Assembly (NCBI GenBank): GCA_029882395.1
Contig: JAOUKT010000001.1
Coordinates: 99,158 to 163,157 of the forward strand
Length of the DNA stretch: 64,000 bases
Reading direction: 5' to 3'
Origin: Gammaproteobacteria bacterium
GTDB taxonomy: Bacteria > Pseudomonadota > Gammaproteobacteria > SZUA-229
Below, piece by piece: positions 28,653-37,393 of this stretch. A model generated the notes under the pieces. That model saw only the letters and a list, made by a program, of their open reading frames with translations. It made no database searches and was not told the DNA's origin. The translations under genes were made by a program, and so were the position numbers. Every line of letters begins with the position of its first letter. The first letter of the stretch is position 1.

Positions 28653-29534
28653 ATGGGCAATCGCAAAAAAACAGTATCTCTTGTATTAGGCAGCGGTGGA
28701 GCCAGAGGACTAACCCACATTGGCATCATTCACTGGCTTGAAGAACATAATTACGAAATAAAAACCATTTCCGGTTCATCAATCGGGGCTCTGGTTGGGG
28801 GTATTTACGGTGCCGGCAAACTCGACACCTTCGAGGGCTGGCTCCGTGCATTGCAAAAGCGTGACGTGCTTAAACTGCTTGATTTTGCCTATAGCATGTC
28901 CGGGCTATTCAGTGGCGACAAAATCATGCAGACCCTCGAAAAGTTACTCGGTGATATCAACATCGAAGATTTACCGATCAAGTTTACAGCGGTAGCCTGC
29001 GACCTGGATACAGAAAAAGAGGTCTGGTTTGATAAGGGCTCCTTATTCGAAGCCATCAGAGCTTCGATATCAATCCCGACGATATTCACACCTGTCTCCT
29101 ACCACGGCAGGCTTCTGGTAGACGGCGCGGTACTGAACCCCGTGCCTGTTGCCCCGACACTGAGCCAGCTCACAGACATCACCATTGCCGTCAGCTTAAG
29201 CGGCAAGCGAGAACTGATTAACGAAAAAAAACACACTGATAGCCCCCGACAGGTAGAAAACAAATACCTAGCGGACATTTCTAATTACATAGACAAACTC
29301 CAGAAAAAGTACCGGCCACAACAAATTAAACAGGCTGATGTTTTTGATGTCATGCTTAAAACCTATGAATCCATGCAAAATACCATTAGCCGCTTCAAGG
29401 TGGCCGGCTATAACCCGGATCACTTATTAGAAGTGCCGTGTAACGCCTGTAAAATTCTTGAATTTTATCGCGCAAGTGAAATGATTGATTATGGCTATGC
29501 ACTGGCAGAGAAAAATCTTTCCCGGTATTTGTAA
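28653..29534 (+). CDS. Patatin-like phospholipase (RssA-type)
   Basis: A 293-residue patatin-family lipid hydrolase. The oxyanion loop is VLGSGGARGLTHIG, the nucleophile elbow is SGSSIGALVGGIYGAG (G-x-S-x-G, Ser near residue 43), and the catalytic Asp is in LVDGAVLNPVPV. No signal peptide, so cytoplasmic or membrane-peripheral. Similar to RssA, whose in vivo lipid is unknown. It follows mnmH by 74 bp on the same strand. Confidence 0.9.
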   Translation: MGNRKKTVSLVLGSGGARGLTHIGIIHWLEEHNYEIKTISGSSIGALVGGIYGAGKLDTFEGWLRALQKRDVLKLLDFAYSMSGLFSGDKIMQTLEKLLGDINIEDLPIKFTAVACDLDTEKEVWFDKGSLFEAIRASISIPTIFTPVSYHGRLLVDGAVLNPVPVAPTLSQLTDITIAVSLSGKRELINEKKHTDSPRQVENKYLADISNYIDKLQKKYRPQQIKQADVFDVMLKTYESMQNTISRFKVAGYNPDHLLEVPCNACKILEFYRASEMIDYGYALAEKNLSRYL

Positions 29535-29540
29535 ACATAT

Positions 29541-29879
29541 TCAGCTGCTGTATTTACTGTAACAGCTGCTATCCATATCGATTATTTCAACAGTCACCAC
29601 ATCAGACAGCCGGTCTTTTTTTATTATATTTAACACCGATGCGCTCAATACATTCTTATCCGCAATATCGCGCCCAGGTCTAATGCGTATCTCAACATGG
29701 ATATAACTTTTATTGCCATTACCGACACGGTAATGGCGTGCAGGTACGCACCGTGTTTTAATATTTTCAACATTAAACAAACCCGTATTAGCCACTGCCT
29801 GATGAACATTTTTGACCAATGACGCCAGCGCATTGTCATTCAGTATATCTGCTGAGCAGTCAATCATTACGTGTGGCAT
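29541..29879 (-). CDS. 5-carboxymethyl-2-hydroxymuconate isomerase-like protein
   Basis: A 112-residue CHMI/tautomerase-like protein. It begins MPHVMIDCSADI, so after Met removal Pro would be the N-terminal catalytic base, as in CHMI. RHYRVGNGNKSYIHVEIRIRPGRD matches the family middle. AGGGTG lies about 7 bp before the ATG at 29879, which favours this start over 29885. No other homoprotocatechuate-pathway gene is near, so the natural substrate is uncertain. Confidence 0.82.
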   Translation of the reverse strand: MPHVMIDCSADILNDNALASLVKNVHQAVANTGLFNVENIKTRCVPARHYRVGNGNKSYIHVEIRIRPGRDIADKNVLSASVLNIIKKDRLSDVVTVEIIDMDSSCYSKYSS

Positions 29880-29894
29880 ACACAATCACCCTGG

Positions 29895-30554
29895 CTACTT
29901 TTTCAAACTCTGTTTAAAATAAAATCTGTTAATTAAGAGTGCCGCAAAAAACATGATTAATGAAAGAACAATTAATGGTGACAGCACATAGATATCCAGC
30001 AGGTCATAAACCGAGCCGCTGGTGGCAGCCTGATAGATCACGGTCGAAAACACATACGACTTAGTGGCGACCCCAATTAGCGCCGCCACTAAAAATGAAA
30101 ACACATTTACCTTCAATATGCCCGAACTGTAATTAACAACAGAATGAGGGAAAGCCGGCATCAGCCTCATGGCCAGTAAAATGAAAAAATTATCATTCTG
30201 CCTGAGCATTGAATATACCTTTGATGTTTGCACTCTCTCAATCCAGCCAGCTGTTAACCGCTGTGAAAAGAAATAAGCTGACAGCCCGCCAAGAGCAGCC
30301 CCTGCCGCCAGGATAATACTGGCCGTTAAGGGTGGATACAACGCCGCTGCCACCCACAGAAATAAAGAACCCGCCAGAGCAAAGGTAAACAAAACAGCCT
30401 GTACCACTACCAGCAATATCATCAACCACCACTGATCTGCGTATTGTCTCGAAAAAGCAATAATCTCTTTCGGCTCTAGCAGACCGGATAACTGTAAACC
30501 TATACCCGTTACAATCAATAGAAGAAGCACAATAATTTTATATTTATTTTGCAT
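29895..30554 (-). CDS. TVP38/TMEM64 (VTT domain) family membrane protein
   Basis: A 219-residue integral membrane protein with about five helices. The VTT core GAALGGLSAYFFSQRLTAGWIERV and LAMRLMPAFPHSVVNYSSGILKVNVFSFLVAALIG (R-x-x-P and G/N motifs) match the TVP38/DedA superfamily. Some members are lipid scramblases or undecaprenyl-phosphate flippases; the role here is unknown. It sits upstream of the CHMI-like gene with a 15-bp gap. Confidence 0.88.
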   Translation of the reverse strand: MQNKYKIIVLLLLIVTGIGLQLSGLLEPKEIIAFSRQYADQWWLMILLVVVQAVLFTFALAGSLFLWVAAALYPPLTASIILAAGAALGGLSAYFFSQRLTAGWIERVQTSKVYSMLRQNDNFFILLAMRLMPAFPHSVVNYSSGILKVNVFSFLVAALIGVATKSYVFSTVIYQAATSGSVYDLLDIYVLSPLIVLSLIMFFAALLINRFYFKQSLKK

Positions 30555-31072
30555 CTGTCAGCTTCCTGAATTATATTTTTTTGATCACTCTTTACAAAAG
30601 CCTGCAAACTTACGGCAACCAGCACCTGCACTCTGCCTGCCCCGTCGACAGCCGAGACGGTGACCTCATTACCTGACCATGATGGCTCCGCCTGCTGTTT
30701 AGTTTATCTTGCCTGGGTATACGTTCCATTATTAAATAACTAACAACACCTCGCTGCTTTGAAGCCGGCTTATCAGACTATAAAAAATCACCCAGGCTGC
30801 CTTCAATCATTTGCCTGCGGATACTTCAGGGCAGATTTCCTGGGCGTTATGGCCGCTGCCGAAGCGAGTTATCTGTAACGCGCTTACACCAGCGATTGAG
30901 GTCAGCCTGTTATTAGCAATGATCCGGCAGCTTACACTCATCAACATTTATTCAATGGTTCAGCTGTGATTTTATCACCACTGATGCATGTTATTTAAAG
31001 TATATTTGAGCTAGAACAGAAAAAGTAGTTACCTTTGCAGCTAAGCTCAGGCCAGATGATTGAGTATCATTT
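30555..31072. other. Intergenic, no supported gene
   Basis: About 518 bp before the decayed antiporter. No frame with a convincing start, product or domain was seen, and there is no obvious repeat. It may include eroded sequence, given the neighbouring pseudogene. Confidence 0.4.
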
Positions 31073-31911
31073 ATGGCGCAGGAATTAATACTCTTACAAA
31101 TCGCGGCCATATTGCTCACAGCCAGACTATTTTTACTGAGCTGGCGACGCGTTTCAATCTGCCTGCAATTATCGGAGAACTACTCGCCGGTGTATTACTG
31201 GGGCCATCATTGCTTGGCTGGGTGACACCCAATGAGGTGCTCAAATTGCTGGCTGAACTGGGCATTATTCTTTTGTTATTTGAAGTCGGGCTCTAAACCC
31301 AGATCGAAAAGTTAATACAGTCTGGTGCCAGGGCCGCACTGGTTGCTCTTAGTGGCTTTATACTGCCCTTCTTGCCCGGCTTCACAAGCAGTTACTGGCT
31401 TTTTGAACTGCCACTTATCGTCTCGCTTTTTATCGGTGGCACCTTAACTGCCACCCGTATCGGCATAACCGTCAGGGTTTTATCTGACCTTGGCCGACAC
31501 AATAGCATCGAAGGCCAGATTATACTGGGAACGGCCGTGATTGATGGTTTGCTGGGTATCTTTTTGCTGGCGGTGATCTACGAGTTTTCAAACAGCGCTC
31601 AGCTAGCGATATCAAACATCGTATCCGTTATCTTTTATGTCAGCCTGTTCTTTGTACTGGCGCCGGTCGCTGCCAATCTGCTGACACCCTTGATTAAATA
31701 TTTACACCGTAATACGGACATTCCCGGCCTTATCCCGGTGGCACTGGTTTGATTGGTATTGATATTTGCTTATATTTATCATTTGTCAGGAGCACCGGGC
31801 CTATTGGGCGGTTTTGTTGCAGGCATTATCCTGGTGATTGCCTATACCACACTGGCAGCACCGATCTGGATGAAATATTATTATCGTCGCCGGGAAAAAA
31901 ACAGCTCATAA
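31073..31911 (+). pseudogene. Decayed CPA2-type (KefB-like) cation/proton antiporter
   Basis: The conceptual product reads as a CPA2 monovalent cation/proton antiporter: MAQELILLQIAAILLTARLF, a frame change at the T-run 31130-31134, then TELATRFNLPAIIGELLAGVLLGPSLLGW, the family start. The frame carries TAA at 31294-31296 after LLLFEVGL, where the family has a Glu codon (GAA to TAA fits), and TGA at 31750-31752. The helical core (SLFIGGTLTATRIGITVRVLSDL) survives. A region normally between LLGGFVAGIIL and the last helix seems deleted, so the product jumps to YTTLAAPIWMKYYYRR. Four independent lesions make it non-functional. It ends at 31911, abutting the DUF2007 stop. Confidence 0.85.
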
Positions 31912-32226
31912 TTAGCCGTTGTTCTCAAGGCCGCATTGCCAGCATTCTGTAAACTGAGATTCGTGCTGTTCACCACATTGACGGCAATGCCATAAACCCG
32001 GCCTGCATTTCAGTGGTATTAACAGTTCTGACAGAATCTTTCTCGCCTTTTTCAGCTGAGACTCATCGCTTAGCCATAACTCAGGCCAAACTTCATTGAC
32101 TGGTACTTCACCGGCCAGGCTATAGATCATGTCGTTATTTATAACGCAATTGATTCCCTCAGAGGCAAGTGCATTTTGCAAATGATAGACCAGTAAGCGG
32201 TCAGCTGAAGCATATAACTTTTTCAT
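31912..32226 (-). CDS. DUF2007 domain protein with C-terminal zinc-ribbon
   Basis: A 104-residue protein. Residues 1-70 match DUF2007 (MKKLYASADRLLVYHLQNALASEGINCVINND...PELWLSDESQLKKARKIL), a signal-transduction-like PII-related fold. The end is a four-cysteine ribbon, CRQCGEQHESQFTECWQCG, expected to bind zinc. The function is unknown. A 38-residue membrane microprotein lies 35 bp upstream on the same strand and is probably cotranscribed. Confidence 0.82.
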   Translation of the reverse strand: MKKLYASADRLLVYHLQNALASEGINCVINNDMIYSLAGEVPVNEVWPELWLSDESQLKKARKILSELLIPLKCRPGLWHCRQCGEQHESQFTECWQCGLENNG

Positions 32227-32261
32227 CTCAGGGCCTGCGGCTTCTGTATCGGCGAATACAT

Positions 32262-32378
32262 CTAATGCTCTTTTTTATCTTTTTTATTGCTGTTTGCCGT
32301 ATCAAAATATCTCATGCCTGCAATAGATGCCGCAATAACAACCACGCTTATAATTATCACCAGCCAGAACACATTCAT
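32262..32378 (-). CDS. Small single-helix membrane protein (38 residues)
   Basis: An ATG at 32378 follows AAGGTG at ideal spacing. The product is one hydrophobic helix (WLVIIISVVVIAASIAGM, residues 5-22) followed by a polar, lysine-rich tail (NKKDKKEH). This is a typical membrane microprotein: short periplasmic or cytoplasmic N-terminus and charged tail. It precedes the DUF2007 gene by 35 bp. I do not recognise a family; size and topology recall small subunits of membrane complexes. Confidence 0.62.
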   Translation of the reverse strand: MNVFWLVIIISVVVIAASIAGMRYFDTANSNKKDKKEH

Positions 32379-32527
32379 ATTTATCACCTTTTGTTAAGCA
32401 TAAACCCGCTTGCAGAAAGAGCCGCTAACGCAGCCATTCTTGCACCGCAATATTGCAATAATAATTTTTAGATAGCGATGACATGCGGTACACTAGGCCA
32501 AATTATTAGTTTAGAGGATGTTAGGCT

Positions 32528-33136
32528 TTGAAAACACAAAACAATAATGCATTATTGCCCAAAAAAATGTTACCAATTATTGTATTCAGTTTATTTTCCT
32601 GTATCAATATGCAAGCCACAGCAGCAGAAAAAACTGATAATGAAGCCGCGATGATCGCCACTGAAGAGCCCAGCAGTGAGCCGGCTAATGAAGCACAAAA
32701 TGACGCCAATATGGATACAAACAGTGAGCAAGCGGTGATGGCAGAGTCTTCAGGCATATCCCCACCTGTCGAAAAAAGCACCGTAACTGAAGCCCAGCCA
32801 GCGGCTGATGAAATGCCGATGGCAGAGACGACTGTCAATGAAAACACCATGTCTGCAGCCGCTGGCATCAGCTATAGCAGCATCATGGAAATACCTGCTG
32901 ATTATTACGCGGTCCAGGTTGTGGCTACCAGCTCAATGCAGAACCTGAATAACTTTGCTCAAAAGCATCATCTGTCAAACAACCTGAGCACCCAGATTGA
33001 GGTGCAGGGTAAAACCTGGAACATACTGCTCTCGGGTGCATACCCTACACGTAAAGAAGCCAGAGCGGCCATCGCTGATTTCCGCGGCAAGCTATCGACT
33101 TCGCCCTGGATAAGACCGGTGAAAACACTTCAATAA
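32528..33136 (+). CDS. Exported SPOR domain protein
   Basis: A 202-residue protein. A signal-type helix (residues about 14-32, MLPIIVFSLFSCINMQATA) precedes a disordered acidic linker of about 90 residues. A C-terminal SPOR domain (about 127-202; YYAVQVVATSSMQNLNNFAQKH...WNILLSGAYPTRKEARAAIADF) matches the denuded-glycan-binding domain found at division septa. It may localise to the septum. The start is TTG at 32528 behind AGAGGATG; an ATG at codon 14 would shorten the leader. Confidence 0.83.
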   Translation: MKTQNNNALLPKKMLPIIVFSLFSCINMQATAAEKTDNEAAMIATEEPSSEPANEAQNDANMDTNSEQAVMAESSGISPPVEKSTVTEAQPAADEMPMAETTVNENTMSAAAGISYSSIMEIPADYYAVQVVATSSMQNLNNFAQKHHLSNNLSTQIEVQGKTWNILLSGAYPTRKEARAAIADFRGKLSTSPWIRPVKTLQ

Positions 33137-33246
33137 GCCGGCCCTTTCCAGGCCAGCTAACAACTGTTGTGCAGACCATTGCACAGCACTTCCCCCCGTC
33201 TCTTCGATAGAAACCATCAGCTCTAAAGGTCTCCGCGTGACGCAGC

Positions 33247-33885
33247 TCATGGCGCCAGTCGCTGAAGCTGCCATTGTTTTTCAGACCCTGGCTGATACAA
33301 AAACTGATCATGCAAACGGCTGTCCCGGGCCTGCCAGAATTCAAAGCTGGTTGGCACTACCCGGTAACCGCCCCAAAAAGACGGCAAAGGCACCTCGCCA
33401 CGGGCAAATTTATGCTTCATCTGATTAAACAAGGTATCCAGCATAGCCCGGCTGGTTACCACCTGGCTTTGATGTGAGGCCCAGGCACCAATTTGGCTGC
33501 CACGCGGTCGGCTCGCAAAGTATTTAATTGATTCGGCCACTGAAACCTTCTCGGCAAGGCCGGTGATTTTGACCTGCCTGCCCAGTGCTTGCCAGGGAAA
33601 TAACAAACTGACTTTTGCATTTGCAGATATCTGTACTGCTTTACGGCTGGCGTAATTTGTGAAGAAAACAAAACCACTGGCATCAAACATTTTCAGTAAT
33701 ACCATTCGCTGCCAGGGCTGACCTTCGGCATCGACAGTGGCCAGCACCATAGCAGTGGGTTCAGAAATATCCGTGCTTAAGGCATCCCGATACCATGATT
33801 CAAACTGTTTAAAAGGATCCTCATTTAATGACTCCCGAGTCAGGCCTTTTGCCATTAATTCACTGCGTAGTATTTCTGATTTCAT
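33247..33885 (-). CDS. pdxH: Pyridoxamine 5'-phosphate oxidase
   Basis: A 212-residue FMN enzyme that oxidises pyridoxine or pyridoxamine 5'-phosphate to pyridoxal 5'-phosphate. It carries EPTAMVLATVDAEGQPWQRMVLLK, FTNYASRKA, the SRPRGSQIGAWAS signature near residue 130 and the C-terminal WGGYRVVPTSFEFWQ...RLHDQF...WQLQRLAP, as in E. coli PdxH. Convergent with the SPOR gene. Confidence 0.96.
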   Translation of the reverse strand: MKSEILRSELMAKGLTRESLNEDPFKQFESWYRDALSTDISEPTAMVLATVDAEGQPWQRMVLLKMFDASGFVFFTNYASRKAVQISANAKVSLLFPWQALGRQVKITGLAEKVSVAESIKYFASRPRGSQIGAWASHQSQVVTSRAMLDTLFNQMKHKFARGEVPLPSFWGGYRVVPTSFEFWQARDSRLHDQFLYQPGSEKQWQLQRLAP

Positions 33886-34463
33886 AAGCGCTACTATCGT
33901 TTATTTATTATTCATATTTTCGGTTCTGACATAATCTCACTATCGGTCAGCTCTGTTTTTGCCCGTGCAAGACCATCGAAGCAAGCTATTGATTAAGCCA
34001 TCTACAACGGCAATAGCCGGGCGAGAAGATGTCAGGCTGATTCAGAATCACGGCCAGCTAACAGCAATAACAGCATTACCTGGGCATAAGACAAGATCAG
34101 TAGCCTTTTTCTGAATCAAATAGTTTATCAGTTTAAGGTTTTTAAAACTCAACCATAGCACAATCGCTTTCGATGTCGCCACGCGTCTAATGGTTTTCAG
34201 TCACTCTTAATTTCAACAATCTCTATGCCAAACAGGCCAACTGCGTATCGCTATGCGGCAGAAAAGCCAGCAGGCCGGCCTTGCTTACAAGCGCATCTCT
34301 TGCGCAGACAATAACCTTACAAATAACCGAGTAATTTGCTCAAGAATTCACTTATCCCAGCATCAGATATTTGAAATTCCAAAGCATCAATCAAGGCTGT
34401 AAGCTTGAAAGCGAATTATAAATAGCCGTAAGGCAATCAACAAACAAATGGTGGAGTTTTAAA
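33886..34463. other. Intergenic, holds the leader of the 36-residue microprotein
   Basis: About 578 bp between pdxH and the small ORF. I see no other gene and no clear structured RNA. Upstream control of the microprotein should lie in the last 100 bp, but no clear -35/-10 pair was found. Confidence 0.4.
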
Positions 34464-34574
34464 ATGTCTGAACAAACTGATGTTGAAGTAATGCGCGGAA
34501 TGAAGATCATGGTAGTTGTATTTGTTGTTCTTTTTGCAGGTATCGTCTTTGCCGCACGAACTATCGTTTACTAA
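34464..34574 (+). CDS. Small single-helix membrane protein (36 residues)
   Basis: The ATG at 34464 has GGTGGAG upstream at good spacing. The product is a polar, acidic N-terminus (MSEQTDVEVMRGMK), one hydrophobic helix (IMVVVFVVLFAGIVFAA, about 15-31) and a short RTIVY end. A 14-bp perfect hairpin follows the stop by 10 bp. A strong Shine-Dalgarno site, a clean transmembrane plan and a dedicated terminator together support a real microprotein gene in otherwise empty sequence. No family is recognised. Confidence 0.7.
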   Translation: MSEQTDVEVMRGMKIMVVVFVVLFAGIVFAARTIVY

Positions 34575-34584
34575 ACGGTTCTTT

Positions 34585-34616
34585 ATAAACGCTCTGAAAT
34601 CGTTCAGAGCGTTTAT
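34585..34616 (+). terminator. Terminator hairpin of the 36-residue microprotein gene
   Basis: A 14-bp perfect stem (ATAAACGCTCTGAA / TTCAGAGCGTTTAT) closed by an ATCG loop. The downstream arm ends GTTTAT rather than in a long T-run, so termination efficiency is uncertain. Confidence 0.6.
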
Positions 34617-34705
34617 CCCCTGCCGGTGAAACAATATCCGTTCAGCCGTTGCACGCTTATTTAAAAAACCACAGCTTAACGGCTTGCACTATTAACAGCT
34701 TTCGT

Positions 34706-35227
34706 TCACGTCTTTTTATAATCACGCCTAAAAAACAAAACCAGTAACATAGCGCTACTGAGTAAAAGCAAAATAGCCGACAGCACAATAAGAGCTTCTG
34801 ACATCGTTATTCCAAACAACAGTTCGGGGGTGTAACCGCAAGCCTCCCAAACTTTGAAAACAGAAGGTATCCAGCGGTCAAGTGCGAACCAGACAGGCAG
34901 TCCGGATTCCATATTGCAGTCACCGAATACAAAACCACGCTCCGTACCCAATAGCTGGTATGACCTTTCAAACAAAGCGGCTGACAATAACACCATCAGC
35001 AGTTGAGAAATAAAAACCACGTATTTCTTTTTGAGATAAGCGAATGCAAATGCCGCCACTAGCATTATTGCAAAAACCAGAATCCGCACATGTATACACA
35101 AAACACAAGGCAGATAGCCAAGCACATACTGATAAAACAAAGCAGATACTTCAAGACTGACAGCCAGGATCAGCAAGCCAAGCCAGTAATATTTACTTAG
35201 TGAAATATCTGATATTTTTTTAAACAT
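34706..35227 (-). CDS. dsbB: Disulfide bond formation protein B (DsbB family)
   Basis: A 173-residue inner-membrane protein with four helices. The first redox pair is CVLC (near residue 37) in the periplasmic loop after helix 1. The second pair spans GDCNMESGLP...VWEACGY. DsbB reoxidises DsbA and passes electrons to quinone. AGGCAGG precedes the ATG at 35227; an earlier in-frame ATG at 35275 lies inside alkB and is rejected. No dsbA is nearby. Confidence 0.88.
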   Translation of the reverse strand: MFKKISDISLSKYYWLGLLILAVSLEVSALFYQYVLGYLPCVLCIHVRILVFAIMLVAAFAFAYLKKKYVVFISQLLMVLLSAALFERSYQLLGTERGFVFGDCNMESGLPVWFALDRWIPSVFKVWEACGYTPELLFGITMSEALIVLSAILLLLSSAMLLVLFFRRDYKKT

Positions 35228-35264
35228 ATAAGCCTGCCTGAGATGATTTAAATAAATATAAACG

Positions 35265-35876
35265 TTATGAAACATGGCGGAAGGTTAAATTAATTCTTTC
35301 TTGCATTGCTTTGCTGCTTTTTGGAATTTGATGCAGCCAGTTTGCCTGAGTTTTTCCCTGCATGATGAGCAAACTGCCATGAGGCAGTATAAAAGACTTT
35401 TTTAAAGATTTATGTGTTTTATGTTTTAACTGAAAACACCTGTGCTGACCGAAACTCAATGATGCTATTACCGGTTCAGAGCCCAGTTCAGGCTCATCAT
35501 CAGCATGCCAGCCAACACCGTCCGCACCATTTCGATAGCGGTTAGCCAGAACACTATTAAAAGGAGCACTGCATAATGCATTTACCCGGCTCATAAGTGT
35601 TTTTAGAAGCGCTATCCACGGCAGACCAGCACAGCGTAAGCCAGAATACCCGTAGCTTTTACCCTGGTCGGCATACCAGGCACTGAGCCTGGGAACATCG
35701 TATTCTTTACCGTATAGCCTGATACGGTGCTGCGTCCATTCCAGCTGACGCAACAGTTCATTAAAATAATAATCGGCTTCTTCGTCATCAAAAAAATTCG
35801 GATAAAATAAAATATCTGCACCTTGCAAATCTATAACGTGACAGCTTTCCGAATCAGAAAAAAGATCAGCATTCAT
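35265..35876 (-). CDS. AlkB-like 2-oxoglutarate/Fe(II) dioxygenase
   Basis: A 203-residue dioxygenase of the AlkB/ALKBH2 type. It has the iron-binding GWHADDEPELG (His-x-Asp) and the distal His in NWLHQIPKS, with the 2-oxoglutarate Arg in RINLTFR. The N-terminal RIRLYGKEYDVPRLSAWY and YRYSG-like SYGYSGLR segments match the nucleic-acid-recognition lid. It likely reverses alkylation damage such as 1-methyladenine and 3-methylcytosine. ATG 35876 is preferred to TTG 35882. It follows a hypothetical gene by 11 bp and precedes dsbB. Confidence 0.9.
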   Translation of the reverse strand: MNADLFSDSESCHVIDLQGADILFYPNFFDDEEADYYFNELLRQLEWTQHRIRLYGKEYDVPRLSAWYADQGKSYGYSGLRCAGLPWIALLKTLMSRVNALCSAPFNSVLANRYRNGADGVGWHADDEPELGSEPVIASLSFGQHRCFQLKHKTHKSLKKSFILPHGSLLIMQGKTQANWLHQIPKSSKAMQERINLTFRHVS

Positions 35877-35887
35877 AAACAAGCCGC

Positions 35888-36157
35888 TCAGGTATTGGAA
35901 CGTATAGCCGATTCGATTAACTGCAGCTTAGCCTGCCAGTCTTCACTCATAGTCTGGTTTTCTGCCATCAATTCCATCAGGCCATAAGCAAGCTGACGGT
36001 TTTCTGCCGTCATATCCTTTAACTTGGAGAGCAAATACATATGCCCCCCTTTTTGTATATCCAGAGTTTTTAATAAAGCAAACAGCAGCAACGATTGCGA
36101 AGAATGCGGGGCCGCTTTAATAATTTCATAGACACGTTCTAAAACATCACTTCGCAT
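35888..36157 (-). CDS. Hypothetical helical protein
   Basis: An 89-residue, all-helical, mildly acidic protein (MRSDVLERVYEIIKAAPHSSQSLLL...LMELMAENQTMSEDWQAKLQLIESAIRS). No family is recognised. It is the first gene of the short run leading into alkB, so it may share DNA-repair or stress regulation; that is inference. ATG 36157 is preferred to TTG 36169. Confidence 0.55.
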   Translation of the reverse strand: MRSDVLERVYEIIKAAPHSSQSLLLFALLKTLDIQKGGHMYLLSKLKDMTAENRQLAYGLMELMAENQTMSEDWQAKLQLIESAIRSNT

Positions 36158-36257
36158 ATTGATTCTCAATAAATGGTAATAGCAGTAATGGCTGAGCAGA
36201 ACAAACCGCTATCAGTCAGAGTAAAATTGTAGCAGAATCACCCCTGACTGCCCATTA

Positions 36258-37265
36258 TTATTGCCCATAGTCGATCTGTACACCGGCAGCGCGTAGCTCT
36301 TTCTGCCTGGCAGTCAGGTATTGGTTATAACTGGCATATTCAAAATACTGTCCGCTACTGACATAACGCAGCATTTCTTTAAAATGAAAATGATACAGCC
36401 GCCCATCCGCGCGTGTGACTTCGCTGCCCTTGTCAAACAGCACCGTACCGGGCCGGTAGTCCAGCTTTAGCCTGCTGGCCCAGTCAGCGGCTGTGGTTAT
36501 ATTGCCATCGACATCGGTAATCGTTTTGTCTGAATAGCTATCGAGCCGAACCAGCTTGAAGTGAGAAAGCTCTTCTAGCACCTGTTTATGCTGCAATACC
36601 TTCTGGTGAAACTCTTCACAGCCAGCGCAGTCTTTATTTTCAAATAAAATTGCCAGCGGTTTTTTATAAACAGAAAAATCGGTGATTTCGCTAAATAATT
36701 GGTGAGACATCAAACGATAGACAGGCTTGTTTTGTAGTTTAATATACTCAGCCAGTTTCATTTTATAGTACTGCTTATCAATCACATAATTAAATGCATG
36801 CATCAATGTTGCCGGTTTACGGTAGCCGTTTAACTGCAGTACTCGCCGGCCTTTTGAGTTCATAAACACTATCGTCGGTGTAAAATGCACCTTGAGCTGA
36901 CGCGCCAGTGCTTTTTCGCTATACACTGTATCTTCATCCCATTGCACCTCGCGGTCTCCGAGAATATTGATAGCAATAAGCTGGAAGTTTTTTTGTATAT
37001 AGTCTTTAGTTTCACCCGTGCGGAAATTTTCATCCAGCATTCGGGAGCAATACGGACATCCCTCAAGATGCATGAATAATATCAGATGCTTATTTTCAGC
37101 ATCAGCCTCCTTGCTATCCTCATTGATTTCAAGAAAACTGTGCTTGAACCAGGCTGGAATTGTATATGAAGGGGTAGCAGGTGCCACCTTGTTATCTTGA
37201 GACAACGCCATTGTTGGTAATAAAATAAAGCCAAGCCAGATAAGGGATAACCTGTATTGTTTCAT
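36258..37265 (-). CDS. Exported protein with two thioredoxin-like domains
   Basis: A 335-residue protein. A signal peptide (residues 1-22, MKQYRLSLIWLGFILLPTMALS) precedes two thioredoxin-like domains. The first has C70-P-Y-C73 and a cis-proline region FTPTIVF; the second has C213-A-G-C216 and YRPGTVLF. Two different CxxC motifs in one periplasmic protein suggest an oxidoreductase relay. The first half resembles SoxW/thioredoxin_2-type proteins. The gene diverges from luxR across a 128-bp region with a lux-box-like site. Confidence 0.82.
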   Translation of the reverse strand: MKQYRLSLIWLGFILLPTMALSQDNKVAPATPSYTIPAWFKHSFLEINEDSKEADAENKHLILFMHLEGCPYCSRMLDENFRTGETKDYIQKNFQLIAINILGDREVQWDEDTVYSEKALARQLKVHFTPTIVFMNSKGRRVLQLNGYRKPATLMHAFNYVIDKQYYKMKLAEYIKLQNKPVYRLMSHQLFSEITDFSVYKKPLAILFENKDCAGCEEFHQKVLQHKQVLEELSHFKLVRLDSYSDKTITDVDGNITTAADWASRLKLDYRPGTVLFDKGSEVTRADGRLYHFHFKEMLRYVSSGQYFEYASYNQYLTARQKELRAAGVQIDYGQ

Positions 37266-37323
37266 GCCAGTCGTATCCTATAATTGTTTTTATTAGAGTC
37301 TCATAAAACACATAAAGAAGACC

Positions 37324-37341
37324 ACTGCTAAATCTATCAGT
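37324..37341. promoter_or_regulatory. lux-box-like operator
   Basis: ACTGCTAAATCTATCAGT: an imperfect dyad containing CTG-N10-CAG, the las/rhl/tra-box consensus, 52 bp upstream of luxR and in the divergent region with the two-thioredoxin gene. Confidence 0.5.
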
Positions 37342-37393
37342 TCACTAAACCTGTGACGCGAAAACTTTAACAAACCGGTATTCAGGAATAGCC

